Assembly (NCBI GenBank): GCA_038363925.1
Contig: JAQQWL010000012.1
Location: 124,001 to 188,000 of the forward strand
Source: Apiospora phragmitis
Lineage: Eukaryota; Ascomycota; Sordariomycetes; Amphisphaeriales; Apiosporaceae
DNA length: 64,000 nt
Direction of reading: 5' to 3'
Below the pieces are notes generated by a model. That model was not told where the DNA came from, searched no databases, and saw only the letters and a program-made list of their open reading frames with translations. Shown piece by piece: positions 11,044 through 21,742 of the stretch (within the stretch, counting starts at the first letter, position 1; each line of letters starts with the position of its first letter). The position numbers and the translations under genes were made by a program.

Positions 11044-12550
11044 CTAAATAATAACCACCATTTCGGGTTCTACGTCGCCAAACATCCGGAAGAGTGGCTC
11101 ATAGGCCATGGAATAGGAGGTTATCCGCCACATCCCCACCTGTTGAAACGATTCGTGGGCTGCCGGAGCTTCCCGGTACAGGACCAAACCACACCAGACA
11201 CCGGTCCCGTGAACTGCAGGCTCGTACAGCACAAGACAGTGCATTTCAGACCCATCAGGCATGCCATGATCCTGCAAACGGTAGTCCGGTCGGAACGTCA
11301 CCCTGGCAGTACCGCAGTTCACCATGGCCTGAAAATGGTGTATAGTTCCGCTGTTGCTGGCATTGTAGTTAACGTAGTGGGAATTCCCTCGAATCATTCT
11401 ACCCTCTACCACCAACTTTCCGTCGCGGACCTGCCCGAACGGATCGATGCCTTGCGGAGTGCACTCGTCCGAGACAGAGAGATACGCGTCTCGGCTACCC
11501 GACAGATTCCCAAAGTCATAGAACCCCTCAATGGGGCCGTCGATGGAGGCCCATGACCACGAAGGTGCTCGATAAAACGTAGCTCTACTATGGGTGACCC
11601 CATCGTTGGCTGACCGTTGCATATGCCACTCTTCTCCCCACCTCCGTATCCGGGATGCGCCGAGGTAGGTCTTATTGTGCACTGTAGTTCCGATCCATGA
11701 TGTTCCCTAGTCCTGAATTGAATCGACTTCGAAGGCGGTCTGACCAAAAGCGATTCTTGAGGTCCAGAGGTGAAGGTGGCAGAAATCGTCAAGTGGGAGT
11801 TGAGATAGAAGTCGACCATCTTGGATGACTGCTCTTGCCAGTCCTCTTCACTATCCTGGAGGATGCATAACGCATCAATCCATAGGTATGGAATCAGCAA
11901 CTCCCGGCATACGGTAATCGCATCCCGGTACAGAGTAGATAGTTCTTCCCAAGGAATTAGTCGTTTGTGTTTTTCCCACGTTCGCCCTCAAGGTCCGTAG
12001 GAAGGGGGTTCGACCCCAGCAGTAGCTTAGGCAAGCATATTTCGCCTGTTCTCCGGGTGCTGCCACGTAGAGTGAGACAGTGCAATGATTTACGTCCAAA
12101 ACTCGACTCGGAAGAGGCGTCCCCAGCCGCAGCTCACGCTTGCATGGCCCGTGGCCTGTCAGCTCGGCGATCTTGGTTCCGGGTATTACTTGGCCCTCTT
12201 CACATGCTTGCATCCAGTTATGAATGATGCTGAAGGTTTCCCCCGTGATATGACGTTCGGAGAGCCGACTGAAACCGCGCATGTATATTCTGAAGTAAAA
12301 TAGGAGGCGGGTCGTACGGATTCTCTTCGCGCCACTTGTCGGCGCCCTCAACAAGTCGTTCGAGGCTCAAGTAGTTGGGATTTTCGCTTCTTTTGCACTC
12401 GGGACGTTGTTCCACGTATACATGACCCGCCATCTTGTAAGGAATACGTTCTCTGGCGATCGATAATGCCCGTATCATGTCAACTACGGATTGCCATTTT
12501 CCCCTCATACTTGTAACGTCATCATCTGCGGCTGAACTGGGCCCACCCAC
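11044..12550 (-). pseudogene. HET-domain (heterokaryon incompatibility) gene relic 1
   Basis: Read on the minus strand, the pieces run: N-terminal segment with LPSRVLDVNHCTVSLY, the HET block YACLSYCWG, then after a frame change YRDAITVCRELLIPYLWID and DALCILQDSEEDWQ, then SHLTISA, and finally APSWSWASIDG with a C-terminal beta-rich tail ending at 11044. The first break is a one-base change at a T5 run (11970-11974). The middle of the protein is missing: the usual R(G/A)WxxQExxLSPR block and about 150 residues after it are absent between SHLTISA and APSWSWASIDG, and a second frame change lies there. HET proteins trigger cell death after hyphal fusion of unlike strains; this copy cannot make a complete one. 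The N-terminal boundary near 12550 is uncertain. Confidence 0.75.
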
Positions 12551-13739
12551 TTCGCGTTCATTGGTGTCCGGGCTGGTATCAATCTACGAATAGAAGTAAG
12601 CACATAACAAAAACGCAAGAGCACCTTCCTGCAGAGCGGGAATATGACCAAGGATCTAGTATGTAGGGTATCTATTTGGACGTGCTTATTTCGTACGTTC
12701 CCGGACATAGAAGAATAGACGGGGTTTGGAATATAAACGGCCGGTTTAAGAGATAAAGACTTATGCGAGGCTTATAAGTAATACCACCGCCTAGGCGTAC
12801 ATCTTACATACCTATCAACAAGAGCTACGGTGGCAATGCTACCGCAACGAACGTGGACAGCAGACGGTTTTGATTAATGAGTGTCTCTGTCTCTCGAGGG
12901 TATCGACGGTATTGCTTCCGTACTAATGAGGACCACCCTCGGCACCCTCCCTTCTTTCCCTGGTCGAACCCGGCAAGGACAAGAGGAACAGAGAAGTGAA
13001 AGTGGACTCTTTAACGAGCGTTAGGTATACGAAAGAGGTCATGGGAAAGAAGATAGAAAAAGAAGCAAAGTTAGCATTGTAGCCATGGACGGCGACTCCA
13101 TCGCCTTCTCGCCAGTTTGTCCTCAATTGGCAAAGTGGACCCCGGAAAAGGGCCAGAAAGCATCGTGCTCCTTTTTCTTGATTGTCGGTTGGACCACACC
13201 TCTCCAGCCATAAGGATAATATTTAAATTCTGCATCAATCAGAAGCGATCTCTTAGGAGAAAGTTCCTAGACAGAACAAAAAAAAGTAAAGATTACCACA
13301 TTGCACAGTTAGATAATAAAGACCCCATCGCTACGGCAGACAGGGGAGGGAGTATGAGCGCCCTGGTTATAACGCAACAGAACGTAAATAGATAAATTCA
13401 TACCTGGGGCTCTGCGTCCCCATTTTGCTCCGAAGGAACAAGGACAGGGACAGCCTCCTTTCCGCCGGCTTGCTTGCCGGCACCGGGGCTGCCCGAGTGC
13501 TCTTTGCCGTCAGGGGGGGCCGCCCGAACAGCCATGGCTGGCGGCTCTGCCATCACACTTGCCAGAGGAGCGGCTGTGGCCGTGGCAGCCAGCAGCATCA
13601 CGAGGCGGGCGAGGGGATCCAGAGGCCATTTTCGGGCTCGGACTGGTGAAGGTGCGGCTGACGATGGAGAAGAACCAAGATATCGAATAACATGTACAAG
13701 GGCTCATGTGCGTACAGTATATAGAGATAAGGCTTAGAG
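12551..13739. other. Spacer with a weak secreted-peptide-like frame
   Basis: No clear gene. On the minus strand at about 13398-13601 a short frame begins with a hydrophobic Ala/Leu-rich stretch (MLLAATATAAPLASVMA) followed by a Pro/Gly/Lys-rich tail. It could be a small secreted peptide, but low complexity and the lack of a good start context leave it unsupported. Confidence 0.3.
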
Positions 13740-14035
13740 AAGTATAAGTAGAGCGCCTTCTCTTTTATAATAACTGTAATAATATCTAGTAATTTAAGTA
13801 CTTTATACTTTTATTTTAATAGGTTATAAATTAAGATTAACGGCTTAATAATTAAATATAAGTACTTTTTTACTAATATTTATTAATTTTATTTTATTAA
13901 TTTTTTTTAAATTAAATTATTTTTAATTATATTCAACGAAATTTAACGAAATAAAAGAATAATTATTTTTTCATTTTCTTTATTTAATTTTTATAGATTT
14001 ATAAAAATAATTATAAATTAAAACGCCCCTAGGTA
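13740..14035. repeat. AT-saturated block (RIP-like repeat fragment)
   Basis: About 300 bp of almost pure A/T, rich in TTAATT and TATTAA strings, ends abruptly at GC-rich sequence on the right (AAAACGCCCC). Such islands in ascomycete genomes are usually repeat copies mutated by repeat-induced point mutation. No terminal repeats are visible, so the element type is unknown. Confidence 0.5.
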
Positions 14036-14364
14036 GCCGGCCGGTCCCCGTAGCGACGCATGCTAGGAACTCGGATGCAAGGATCCATTCGCCTGGATTA
14101 GCTTCCAAGGAGGATAGGGGTGCGGTGTGATGTAAGTTTAGCTCCACTGGTTCAAGACATTGGTTCCTTTACGACGAGGGCGTATTACCCGTATGTGTGA
14201 CCTGCCACTATTTCAATTACCTAGCTCGTTATAGTATCACATCACATTTCTCTACAGTTCTGAGCTCCCCCTTCTTACCCCCAGCTCATTACCAAGACTA
14301 GATCTTAGCCATAAAACGCCACAGAAACGAGCATCAGCCATGCGAGAAGCGTCCAGGATATTGT

Positions 14365-15201
14365 TCATTCGCATCTCCTCCACTTAAAGTACAAGGACTC
14401 CGTCACCGCCCCCCTCCCTGTTTTCCCATACAAGCCGGTCCCAGGCCCCTCTTTCGTAGTGAAGGCGACCCTATAGTTGACATCGATGATGCCCATGTAG
14501 CCCGATCTGTCCGAGCACAGAGACCACACGGATTTGGACTCGGGTATCTCGAAGCTCGTCGTGAGGTCGCCGTCTGACGTGCTAGCGGGCTCTGTCCTGG
14601 CCCTTGACGTTGTCTAAGCCGGAGGGTAGATGTACATTAGTCGAGGCATCGTTAGTTTTGAACCCGTTTTTAACTTGCACGTGGCTGGGCCAGGCCTATA
14701 TGTCTAGAGGGAGCACTCGGGGGTAGGAATAAGGAGGGGGGGGAGGTAAACCTACCGTTTTAGCAGCATCCTCGACAAAGAACGAGATCATCCACGTTGA
14801 CATCGTCACGGGCGGCGTAATGGCCAGGTGCCCCGGAACTCCGCGCCGTCGAGCGCGACCTGCCATCCGGGCGCGGCGCCCTCGAACTGCATGCTCATCT
14901 GGCAGAAGGTGCTGCGCTCCGTCAGGTTGGTGCCGGGGCCGATCCGGGCCGTGAAGTCCCGGAGGCGTGCCGTGACGTGCTCCCAGTCGGCGCCCACGAT
15001 GTCGACGCTACCGTGCGCCTGCGAGGCTTGCGTGCACCCGCTGCCCCAGAACTTCAGGCGTGAGGTCTTGGGCCGGGGTTCCGGCAACTGTGGCGGATCC
15101 AGATTGTCTCGGGGGACGATTGGGTAAGTCATAGTGGAGGCAGAGACAGAGGCGCTCCAGGCGAGGGCTGCGAGGAGGGTTGGGGCGGTAGATAAATGCA
15201 T
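14365..15201 (-). pseudogene. DUF4360 secreted protein, one-base frameshift
   Basis: Exon 1 is 14756-15201 and exon 2 is 14365-14613, with a 142-bp intron. The start MHLSTAPTLLAALAWSASVSA is a signal peptide. Next come WGSGC, then IGPGTNLTERSTFCQM, and in exon 2 SVWSLCSDRSGYMGI and the terminal ESLYFKWRRC, which together are the layout of the DUF4360 family of small, Cys-rich secreted fungal proteins of unknown function. The frame breaks once, in the CCCC run at 14831-14834; adding one base there makes the whole reading frame and the splice phase agree (148 codons of exon 1, then 82 plus stop). As sequenced, translation stops at 14806. Recent loss or a consensus error are both possible. Confidence 0.7.
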
Positions 15202-16584
15202 AGTAACAGCGCGCTGGGCGTAGCTGGAGACTTTTTGGTTTTGCTGTGGGCTATATCGTAATGAGTCTGGTTCAATGGTCTACGGTAGAAGCAAATAGCT
15301 ATCTCGTGACGATCTTGCCCACAGAAAGAAGTCAAGAGGATCGCGATATATTTATAGATGGTTGCATCAGCACCATGCCCGGCGGGAGGAGTGTCCAACA
15401 CCCCAAGGAACCTTTATCCGCAGGCAGCTTCACCTGACCACACCGGTGTGCATCCCAGAAATCTCGTGGTTTAGACATGTTAGAAGCCCTAACCTCTCAA
15501 AAGGAGGCATTCCTCCCTTCGGCAAGCACCAATCAGGAGTCGCGTTGGCCAAGTGGGAAAGCATTTACCCATATTATCCAGTTGACGTCGGAAGAATAGG
15601 CTTCTAGGCTCTGTGGCCCGAGAGTAGGGTCGCTTCGATGCAACCACGCGGGGTACAAAAATAGCAAGCGAGCCACCATGTCGGATTAAAAAGGGCAAGC
15701 TGGACGCCAGGCGTGAAAAGTTCATATAATTATCTAGCTAGCTGGCATGACTATTGAAATTTGTGACCCGAATGGGAAGGCGACGGCATCGTGCTTTCAT
15801 ACATGTCTCAAGCAAGGGATCCGAGTGCGGAATTGGGTTGGTTATCCAGTAATAGGTGTGTCCTGGAATCTAACCCTAGAAGCTCGACAGGGAATTCATG
15901 TCCGTGTTTTGCCGTCGCCCTTCGACCTGATAGTACGGCGGAGGTGGGGCGTTACCAGGACTGCGTTGTCGGCACGATCGGCCACGGAGGCCCTGGGCTT
16001 TTCAAAGGTTGGGGAACCTGGGCCCCGCGACGAGCCGGTAAACTTACCGAGTCCATGCCTGAGTTCGGATTTCAGCTGACGTCATCGGCCTAAGGGCGGC
16101 CCGATGTCGCTACGGAACACAGCACAGCGCTTCAATTAAATCACGTGTTGATATATTTGTCGTTTGACTAAGCCATAGCTCGCCTTTTTGCTGCCTTCTG
16201 ATACGCCATCAAACGCCATAGGACACGTACCACGCTGCCACGCACTTCGTCTACGGATTTTAGTGTGCCTGCTTTCTTCGTTCACGGGTCGGTTAGGGCC
16301 TTGCACCGCCCAAATTAGTGGCGCTGGCGGGGCCGTGGTGGGGCGACAGGAGATGATCTCAATTCTTAGGGGACTACTGAAAGGGGTCAAACACACGACA
16401 CTATAAATCTATGGTGATGTTCTTCCCATCTTGATGCATCGGTTCATTCCAGGGCCAGATATCGAACGGACATAATAAAGGACCTTGCACATTCAACAAC
16501 AGATATACCCCACAACCACCTCTCAGATCTCCGATCCGATCTCGCTGTGCTGGTTTGTAGCGCAGCGCAACGCCACAAGACAAA
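15202..16584. other. Spacer, nothing recognised
   Basis: About 1.4 kb upstream of both the DUF4360 gene (minus) and the VWA gene (plus), so it probably contains two divergent promoters. Open frames here have random-looking composition. Confidence 0.4.
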
Positions 16585-17522
16585 ATGAGCACCAGGGAGC
16601 TGCAAAATTCGAGGGTGGCCACAGGCGCCGCCGCTCTCCATAACCAGCCCTACCAGGCAACAAAAGAAGAAGTGGAGGAGGAGAACCTCTGGCCCGCACC
16701 GGCCATGGCCCCCGCCGACAGCGAAGCCGGGGCCGGCGTCGACGTGGACGACTACGGCGAGACGCTCGCGTTCCTGCGGTGCTTCGACACCATGTACCTG
16801 ATCGATGACTCGGCGGCCATGGCGCCCTACTGGAACGACGTCAAGGCGCTGCTGGAGCGGCTGACGCCCATCACAGTCAAGTACGACCCGGACGGCATCG
16901 ACATCTTCTTCCTGAACCACCGGCCCAAGGGCCTGCTGTCGGGCATGACCTTCCGCAAGTCCGGCTACCGCCGCATCGGCGGCTACGGCGACCACGACGC
17001 CGACGCCTCCAAGGACGTCAGCACCGTGCACGGCATCTTCAACCGCGTCAAGCCGGCCGGCAAGTGCAACCTCGGCGCGCGCCTGTCGAAGCTGCTGACC
17101 TGGTACTGCAAGAAGCTCAAGACGGACGAGGAGGACGCCGCTTTGAACCTGATCGTCATCACGGCGGGCAGCTTCGACGACGACATCAAGGCGCCCTCGT
17201 CCAGGCCGCCAAGATGCTCGACCAGATGGACGTGCCCGAGCACCAGGTCGGCATCCAGCTCTTCCAGATCGGCCAGCCCAGCCCCGAGGTCCAGCGCACG
17301 TTCGAATACCTCGACGACGAGCTGCACCTCGAGGCCAAGACGCGCGACATCGTCGACACCACGACGTGGACGGGGCAGCCCGGGTCGCTGTCGACCGACG
17401 ACCTGCTCAAGGTCGTCCTGGGAGCGGTGGTCAAGAAGCTGGACGAGCGGAAGGCGGGGCTGAACATGCCGGACTCGGCACCCCCGAGCAAGCGGCTGGA
17501 CGGAGAGGGCGACTTTCTCTAG
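16585..17522 (+). pseudogene. Von Willebrand A-domain protein with degenerate MIDAS, frameshifted
   Basis: The protein starts at the ATG 16585 with a polar N-terminus and then a VWA domain: FDTMYLIDDSAAM (beta 1 with the metal site), DGIDIFFLNH, VHGIFNRVKPAGKCNLGARL and LNLIVITAGSFDDD. At 17191-17193 one base appears to be missing and the domain continues in the next frame as VQAAKMLDQM, VGIQLFQIG and LLKVVLGAVVKKLD to the stop at 17522, giving about 312 residues if the frame is restored. As sequenced the ORF runs on into a spurious Arg/Ser-rich tail ending at 17463. The usual DxSxS metal motif reads DDSAA, and the family TPTG motif reads CNLG, so metal binding is doubtful. Fungal VWA proteins of this type are cytosolic and mostly uncharacterised. 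Confidence 0.7.
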
Positions 17523-18368
17523 AACTTATCTTTGATGGTGGCAGCGTTATCTATGCCCACCTTAATTCTCACAAATGATGATTATATAACGGCCGATTCT
17601 ATAATACATCTTCAATTCGAAATTACTACCTGTTGAATCAAAAGAATACACGCCGGTCATTGGAGGGGGGTGAGGGGAGTCAGTGAAAGGGGGTTGGTCT
17701 TCAAACAAAAGGCCAACAATTCGTGATAAGAGATTAGTGCCTGACACTGAAAGGGTGAGACAGAACCCCAGCATAAGTTTCAAGGAATGCAGCCAAAGAC
17801 GTGCCTTTTTAGAACCCCAAGAAAGTCCCGCCGGCCGGCACGGCAGTGGACCCGTAACCCCAGCGCAGGCCGATCCCCAAGTTGAATCATGGCGGTAATA
17901 GAGCTGTTAGGAGTGAGACGATGAAATACATAATATTGCACAATATAGAGAAATAGATGATACATAAAAAGATATCTAGATGAAAGTAAGAAACCGTACA
18001 AAAGAGAGGAACGGCCCAGTGCTATATAAAGAAAAGAAATAGGTGAGGAATCACGTGACTCCGTGATCTACCCCTGTGTTTCCTGCAAAACATAAAGTTA
18101 TGTAGGGAGAATTCAGCGCTGCAATCAGTACTTGGTGAGATACGTGATGTGCCGTTTCGGAAGAAGGAGATTGCGACAGTGTTTCGGTCATTGGCAGCTG
18201 AACAGAAGGACACAGGCTGGAAGCCTGTCACGCGATTTCCATCAAAGACATGGAGGGCGCTGCTTACTGTTAGTCGAAGCCCCTGCCCCGCATAAGCAAC
18301 CTATTGCCTAGCTGCGCCCCTTGCAACCCTCCTCGAGGAACCGGTCACGCTCATAGGTCACACCTCAA
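17523..18368. other. Spacer, nothing recognised
   Basis: Contains the 3' flank of the VWA gene and the 5' flank of HET gene 2. No open frame resembles a known family. Confidence 0.4.
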
Positions 18369-20585
18369 TTGCACAACCATGGTTTCGAGCTTGTTGATAA
18401 GGATTCTCACCCCAATCCTCGAGGGAAACTGCAATCTCACATCGAATCCTGCGACGCGACTGCCCCTACATCAGCAAGTCACTTTCCGACAATGTCCAGG
18501 GAATTTCGGCAGGAACAGACTCGTAGTCTGTATTCCAAACTTCCCAGGAAATCAAGCATCTCCAGGCTAGTCACTATTTACCCGACCGACCCCGCCAGAT
18601 TATCCCAGGGGATGGTATGCGACATCGACGAGTTCAGCGTCAACGATATCACCATCCAATACAAGGCTTTGTCTTACTCCTGGAAAGATGCCGATCCTGA
18701 CGAAAACATGTACATCATCTGTAACTCCACGCCTGTCAAGATTAGCATGCATCTTTATAAAGCTTTGGACCGGCTGAGAAGCGACTCCGAACCAGTCAAG
18801 GTCTGGGTTGATGGTTTGTGCATCAATCAAAAAGACGACGCGGAACGATCTCATCAGGTCCAGATTATGCGCGAGATCTACCAAAACAGTACCGAGGTGA
18901 TCGTCTGGCTTGGCGATAGCAAGGACAACGATTGGCTAGGGCCTACTAGTACCGACTCGAAGCCTCCTATTGAGCGCGAGCGCGACGTATGGGGAGCTTG
19001 GTGCATTATACGCTTCTTAGCTCACGGGAAGCTCGCTTCTGATATCCCTGCCTTTCGCAACCTAGATGAAGCTGGACCCATCATGAGAGGCTTTGAAGCC
19101 ATTACCGAAAGATCATGGGTGAGTAGTTTCGAGCCTTATCCTATGAGAGTGCCAGCCCCGCTAACCTGAAGTCAGTGGGAGCGTGTGTGGGTGGTACAGG
19201 AAGTGGTCGTCGCCAAGAAGGTCTCGGTCGTCTACGACACCATATCTGTGTCGTGGGAACTGCTTTGCAGGGCCGCGGAACAATTACGCAGAAGCCAGCA
19301 AAACACCCACCTGGATTCCATGTATCCGTACGTAACGGAAGGGCAATCGTTGTCGAACTTTGCCCGGCTGGTCTCCGACATTGAATCGACAAGGCTAGTG
19401 TGGAGGTCCAGGGCGCCCCTCGTGGCGCTCCAACTGTTCCGGAAGTTTCGTTCCCGGAAGGCCAGCGACCCCAAAGATAAGGTCTTCGCATTACTCGGTC
19501 TGGTTCAACACTGGGGGCGAAGCCAGCAGTTTTCTGCTGATTACAGTGAAAGCATCGAATCTACCTTCTTACGGACGATGATGATGCTGATTTCGAGCAT
19601 GGAAAGCCTCTCTGTCCTAGCTGGCTCGACGGGCCGAGCCTGCCTCGAGGCAAGCAGAGCTCCCTCTTGGGTTATCGACTGGAGCTCCTGGGATGAAGAA
19701 AACGAGTATAGCAGACTGAAAAGCCTTGTTATGTACAGTGCGGGTAGCAATCTTCAAGGCAGCGTTCGGCTACACGGTGATGATATCCTCGAACCACCAG
19801 CCTACCAGATTGGGAAAATACAATTCCTCGGCGACGAGCTAACAATACAAGCGGCGACCAGAATGAGGAGAACCGTGTCCTCGTGGGAGGGTTTACTGGT
19901 CCACGCTAACGATCCATATACCACAGAGGAGTTTGTTGAAGAGGCGTTCTGGCGGACGATTTGCGGGGACGTCGAATACTTTATGAGTCAAGCGCCGCTT
20001 CAAGGGATGATGCCTCAAGACGATAGCAATGACTCTGGGGAATTTCAGAGAGCCTCGTTCAATGCTGAAGCGGGCTGGGAACAGTGGCGGTCGGCTGACA
20101 AAAACCATAATAGGAAGACATCTCTTATCGGAAAAGACTGGCTGGAGGCTCCCGATCAAACGACCAACGGAAAGAAGCGAAATGCGTTCAACTATGCCCT
20201 TAGCTGCGCCTCGGGAGGTAGACGATTCTTCGTCACGGACCAAGGGCACATGGGCATTGGCCCGAAGGACATGACGATTGGAGATGACCTCTTCATCCTT
20301 TGCGGTAGTCAGGTCCCTTTTGTCCTACGCCAGAGCCTGCAGAAGCCTCGAGCATGTCAAAGCTCTGTACCGGAGACGCTCTTCAAGAAGAACCAAAAGC
20401 AGCAGTACATCCCTGCCGGAAGAGGCGCAAACGAGGAGACGCTTCAGGCGCTCAGAGGGGACACGGGGACATGCAACCAAGTGCACTGGCCTTGCTACAA
20501 GGTTGTTGGGGACGCATATGTGCATGGGGCTATGCATGCGGACCAGAATATTGGCCACACGCAGACCACTGTCTATCTCGTGTGA
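18369..20585 (+). CDS. HET-domain protein 2 (intact)
   Basis: Exons 18369-19118 and 19176-20585, joined by a 57-bp phase-0 intron (GTGAGT donor, GCTAACCT branch, TCAG acceptor), encode up to 719 residues; an ATG at 18492 is an alternative start. The HET domain is complete: YKALSYSWKDA, then VWVDGLCINQ, SHQVQIMREIY and VIVWLGDS, and across the splice the R-SW-ERVWVVQEVVVA block. Downstream are DPKDKVFALLGL and APSWVIDWSSW, and a long C-terminal region ending in the variable HET tail. HET proteins act in non-self recognition and programmed cell death of fused hyphae; partner genes are not predictable. This is the only HET gene of the three in the window with an undamaged frame. Confidence 0.85.
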
Positions 20586-21294
20586 ACAGGTTCCGAGGAC
20601 CATAATCGTGAGGTAACTGGTCTTATTTAAGAGAGCATGCGGCATTTTGTCCCACAGGATAAGTGCACTCCTGTGCTGAAAACGCTGGGGCCGTGTTAGG
20701 GCTCAAGGGTAGAGGGGCAATGTGACCCAACCTGGCGCAGAACGCGACATTGGGAGGTGAATCAACCTAGCAATTGTAACTATGTGTAAGTAATACATCA
20801 TAGAAGGAGTCATACAACTGAAATGCGAGCCTAAACCACCGTCTAGCTTTGTGGTGGGGCTGGTCTGTAAGCTGTCATCTGGCCAGGTTGCATACGACCT
20901 ACCCCTATTGATATATAACTACCCATTGCCAGACTGCTAGCACGACTTAATCCCGATTCTAAATAATGCCACGCGAATGGATCTTTCCGTGCTTACTCTG
21001 CCAGTTTCAATTTTAGACGGGACTACACTCAAAATAGGGGCTGGACGTAAAATGGTTTTTTCCATAGTGAGGTTCAATCTAAATTATGTCTGTCCATTTT
21101 CTAAACAGAGAAGATACAATCACAGTCGGTCAAGTCGTTCTCCCCCTTACCTGTCTTCTCGATCTACGCAACAGTTGACAGCCGTCACGTGGTCCGAGGG
21201 GCGTAAGTTGACACCGACCCGACTCCACAGGCTGCTGCTGTATATAATGAAAAAAGGAATACTTTTTTCATAGACACCGACTAACCGGACAAAG
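20586..21294. other. Spacer, nothing recognised
   Basis: Between HET gene 2 and the first tRNA-Glu. No gene or repeat stands out. Confidence 0.4.
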
Positions 21295-21374
21295 TCCGAT
21301 GTGGTGTAGTGGCTAACATTACACGCTCTCATTGTAGATCCGTGTAGCCCGGGGTTCGATTCCCCGCATCGGAG
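21295..21374 (+). tRNA. tRNA-Glu(CTC) with 8-nt intron, copy 1
   Basis: The acceptor stem TCCGATG pairs with CATCGGA, followed by discriminator G at 21374. The T arm is complete (CCCGGGGTTCGATTCCCCG region). The anticodon stem ACACG/CGTGT encloses CTCTCA, giving anticodon CTC, then an intron TTGTAGAT at the canonical position one base 3' of the anticodon. Mature length is 72 before CCA. A T-rich stretch follows at 21375-21390 as a likely Pol III terminator. Confidence 0.92.
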
Positions 21375-21742
21375 GTTTCTTTTCTATTTCATTTTTAATT
21401 TTGATACGTTCACAATATAAACTCGCTGCAAAATGGCTCGATTCATACTTTGAGACCAGTGATCACTATTCACCATTTTCAGGTTACGGTCGGCGCGATC
21501 CAAAGACTGCTGGCCAAGGGTAAAAACGAAGCGTCGAGTTGTGCCATGAGTTCATTGCCCTTAGCCCTGCGCCATCGAAGCGCGGTTAGGCTTCTTGAAT
21601 GCAACTAGCTTCGGTAGTATTGGCATCAAATGGCCCTTCGACACCTCTTAAGATGACAAGGATGGAGACATGGATGGATGTATAGATAGGTACGAGACAT
21701 CCTCTTCCTTTCTTGCCTGCCCTACCATGTCCTACCACTAAC
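21375..21742. other. Spacer between tRNA-Glu copy 1 and the 3' end of the SbcD-SbcC-like gene
   Basis: Only T-rich tRNA downstream sequence and the 3' flank of the minus-strand gene are visible. Confidence 0.4.

Noticed and set aside
13398..13601. Hydrophobic Ala/Leu-rich frame resembling a signal peptide
   Set aside because: Low-complexity GC-rich sequence, weak start, and an equally open frame on the opposite strand.
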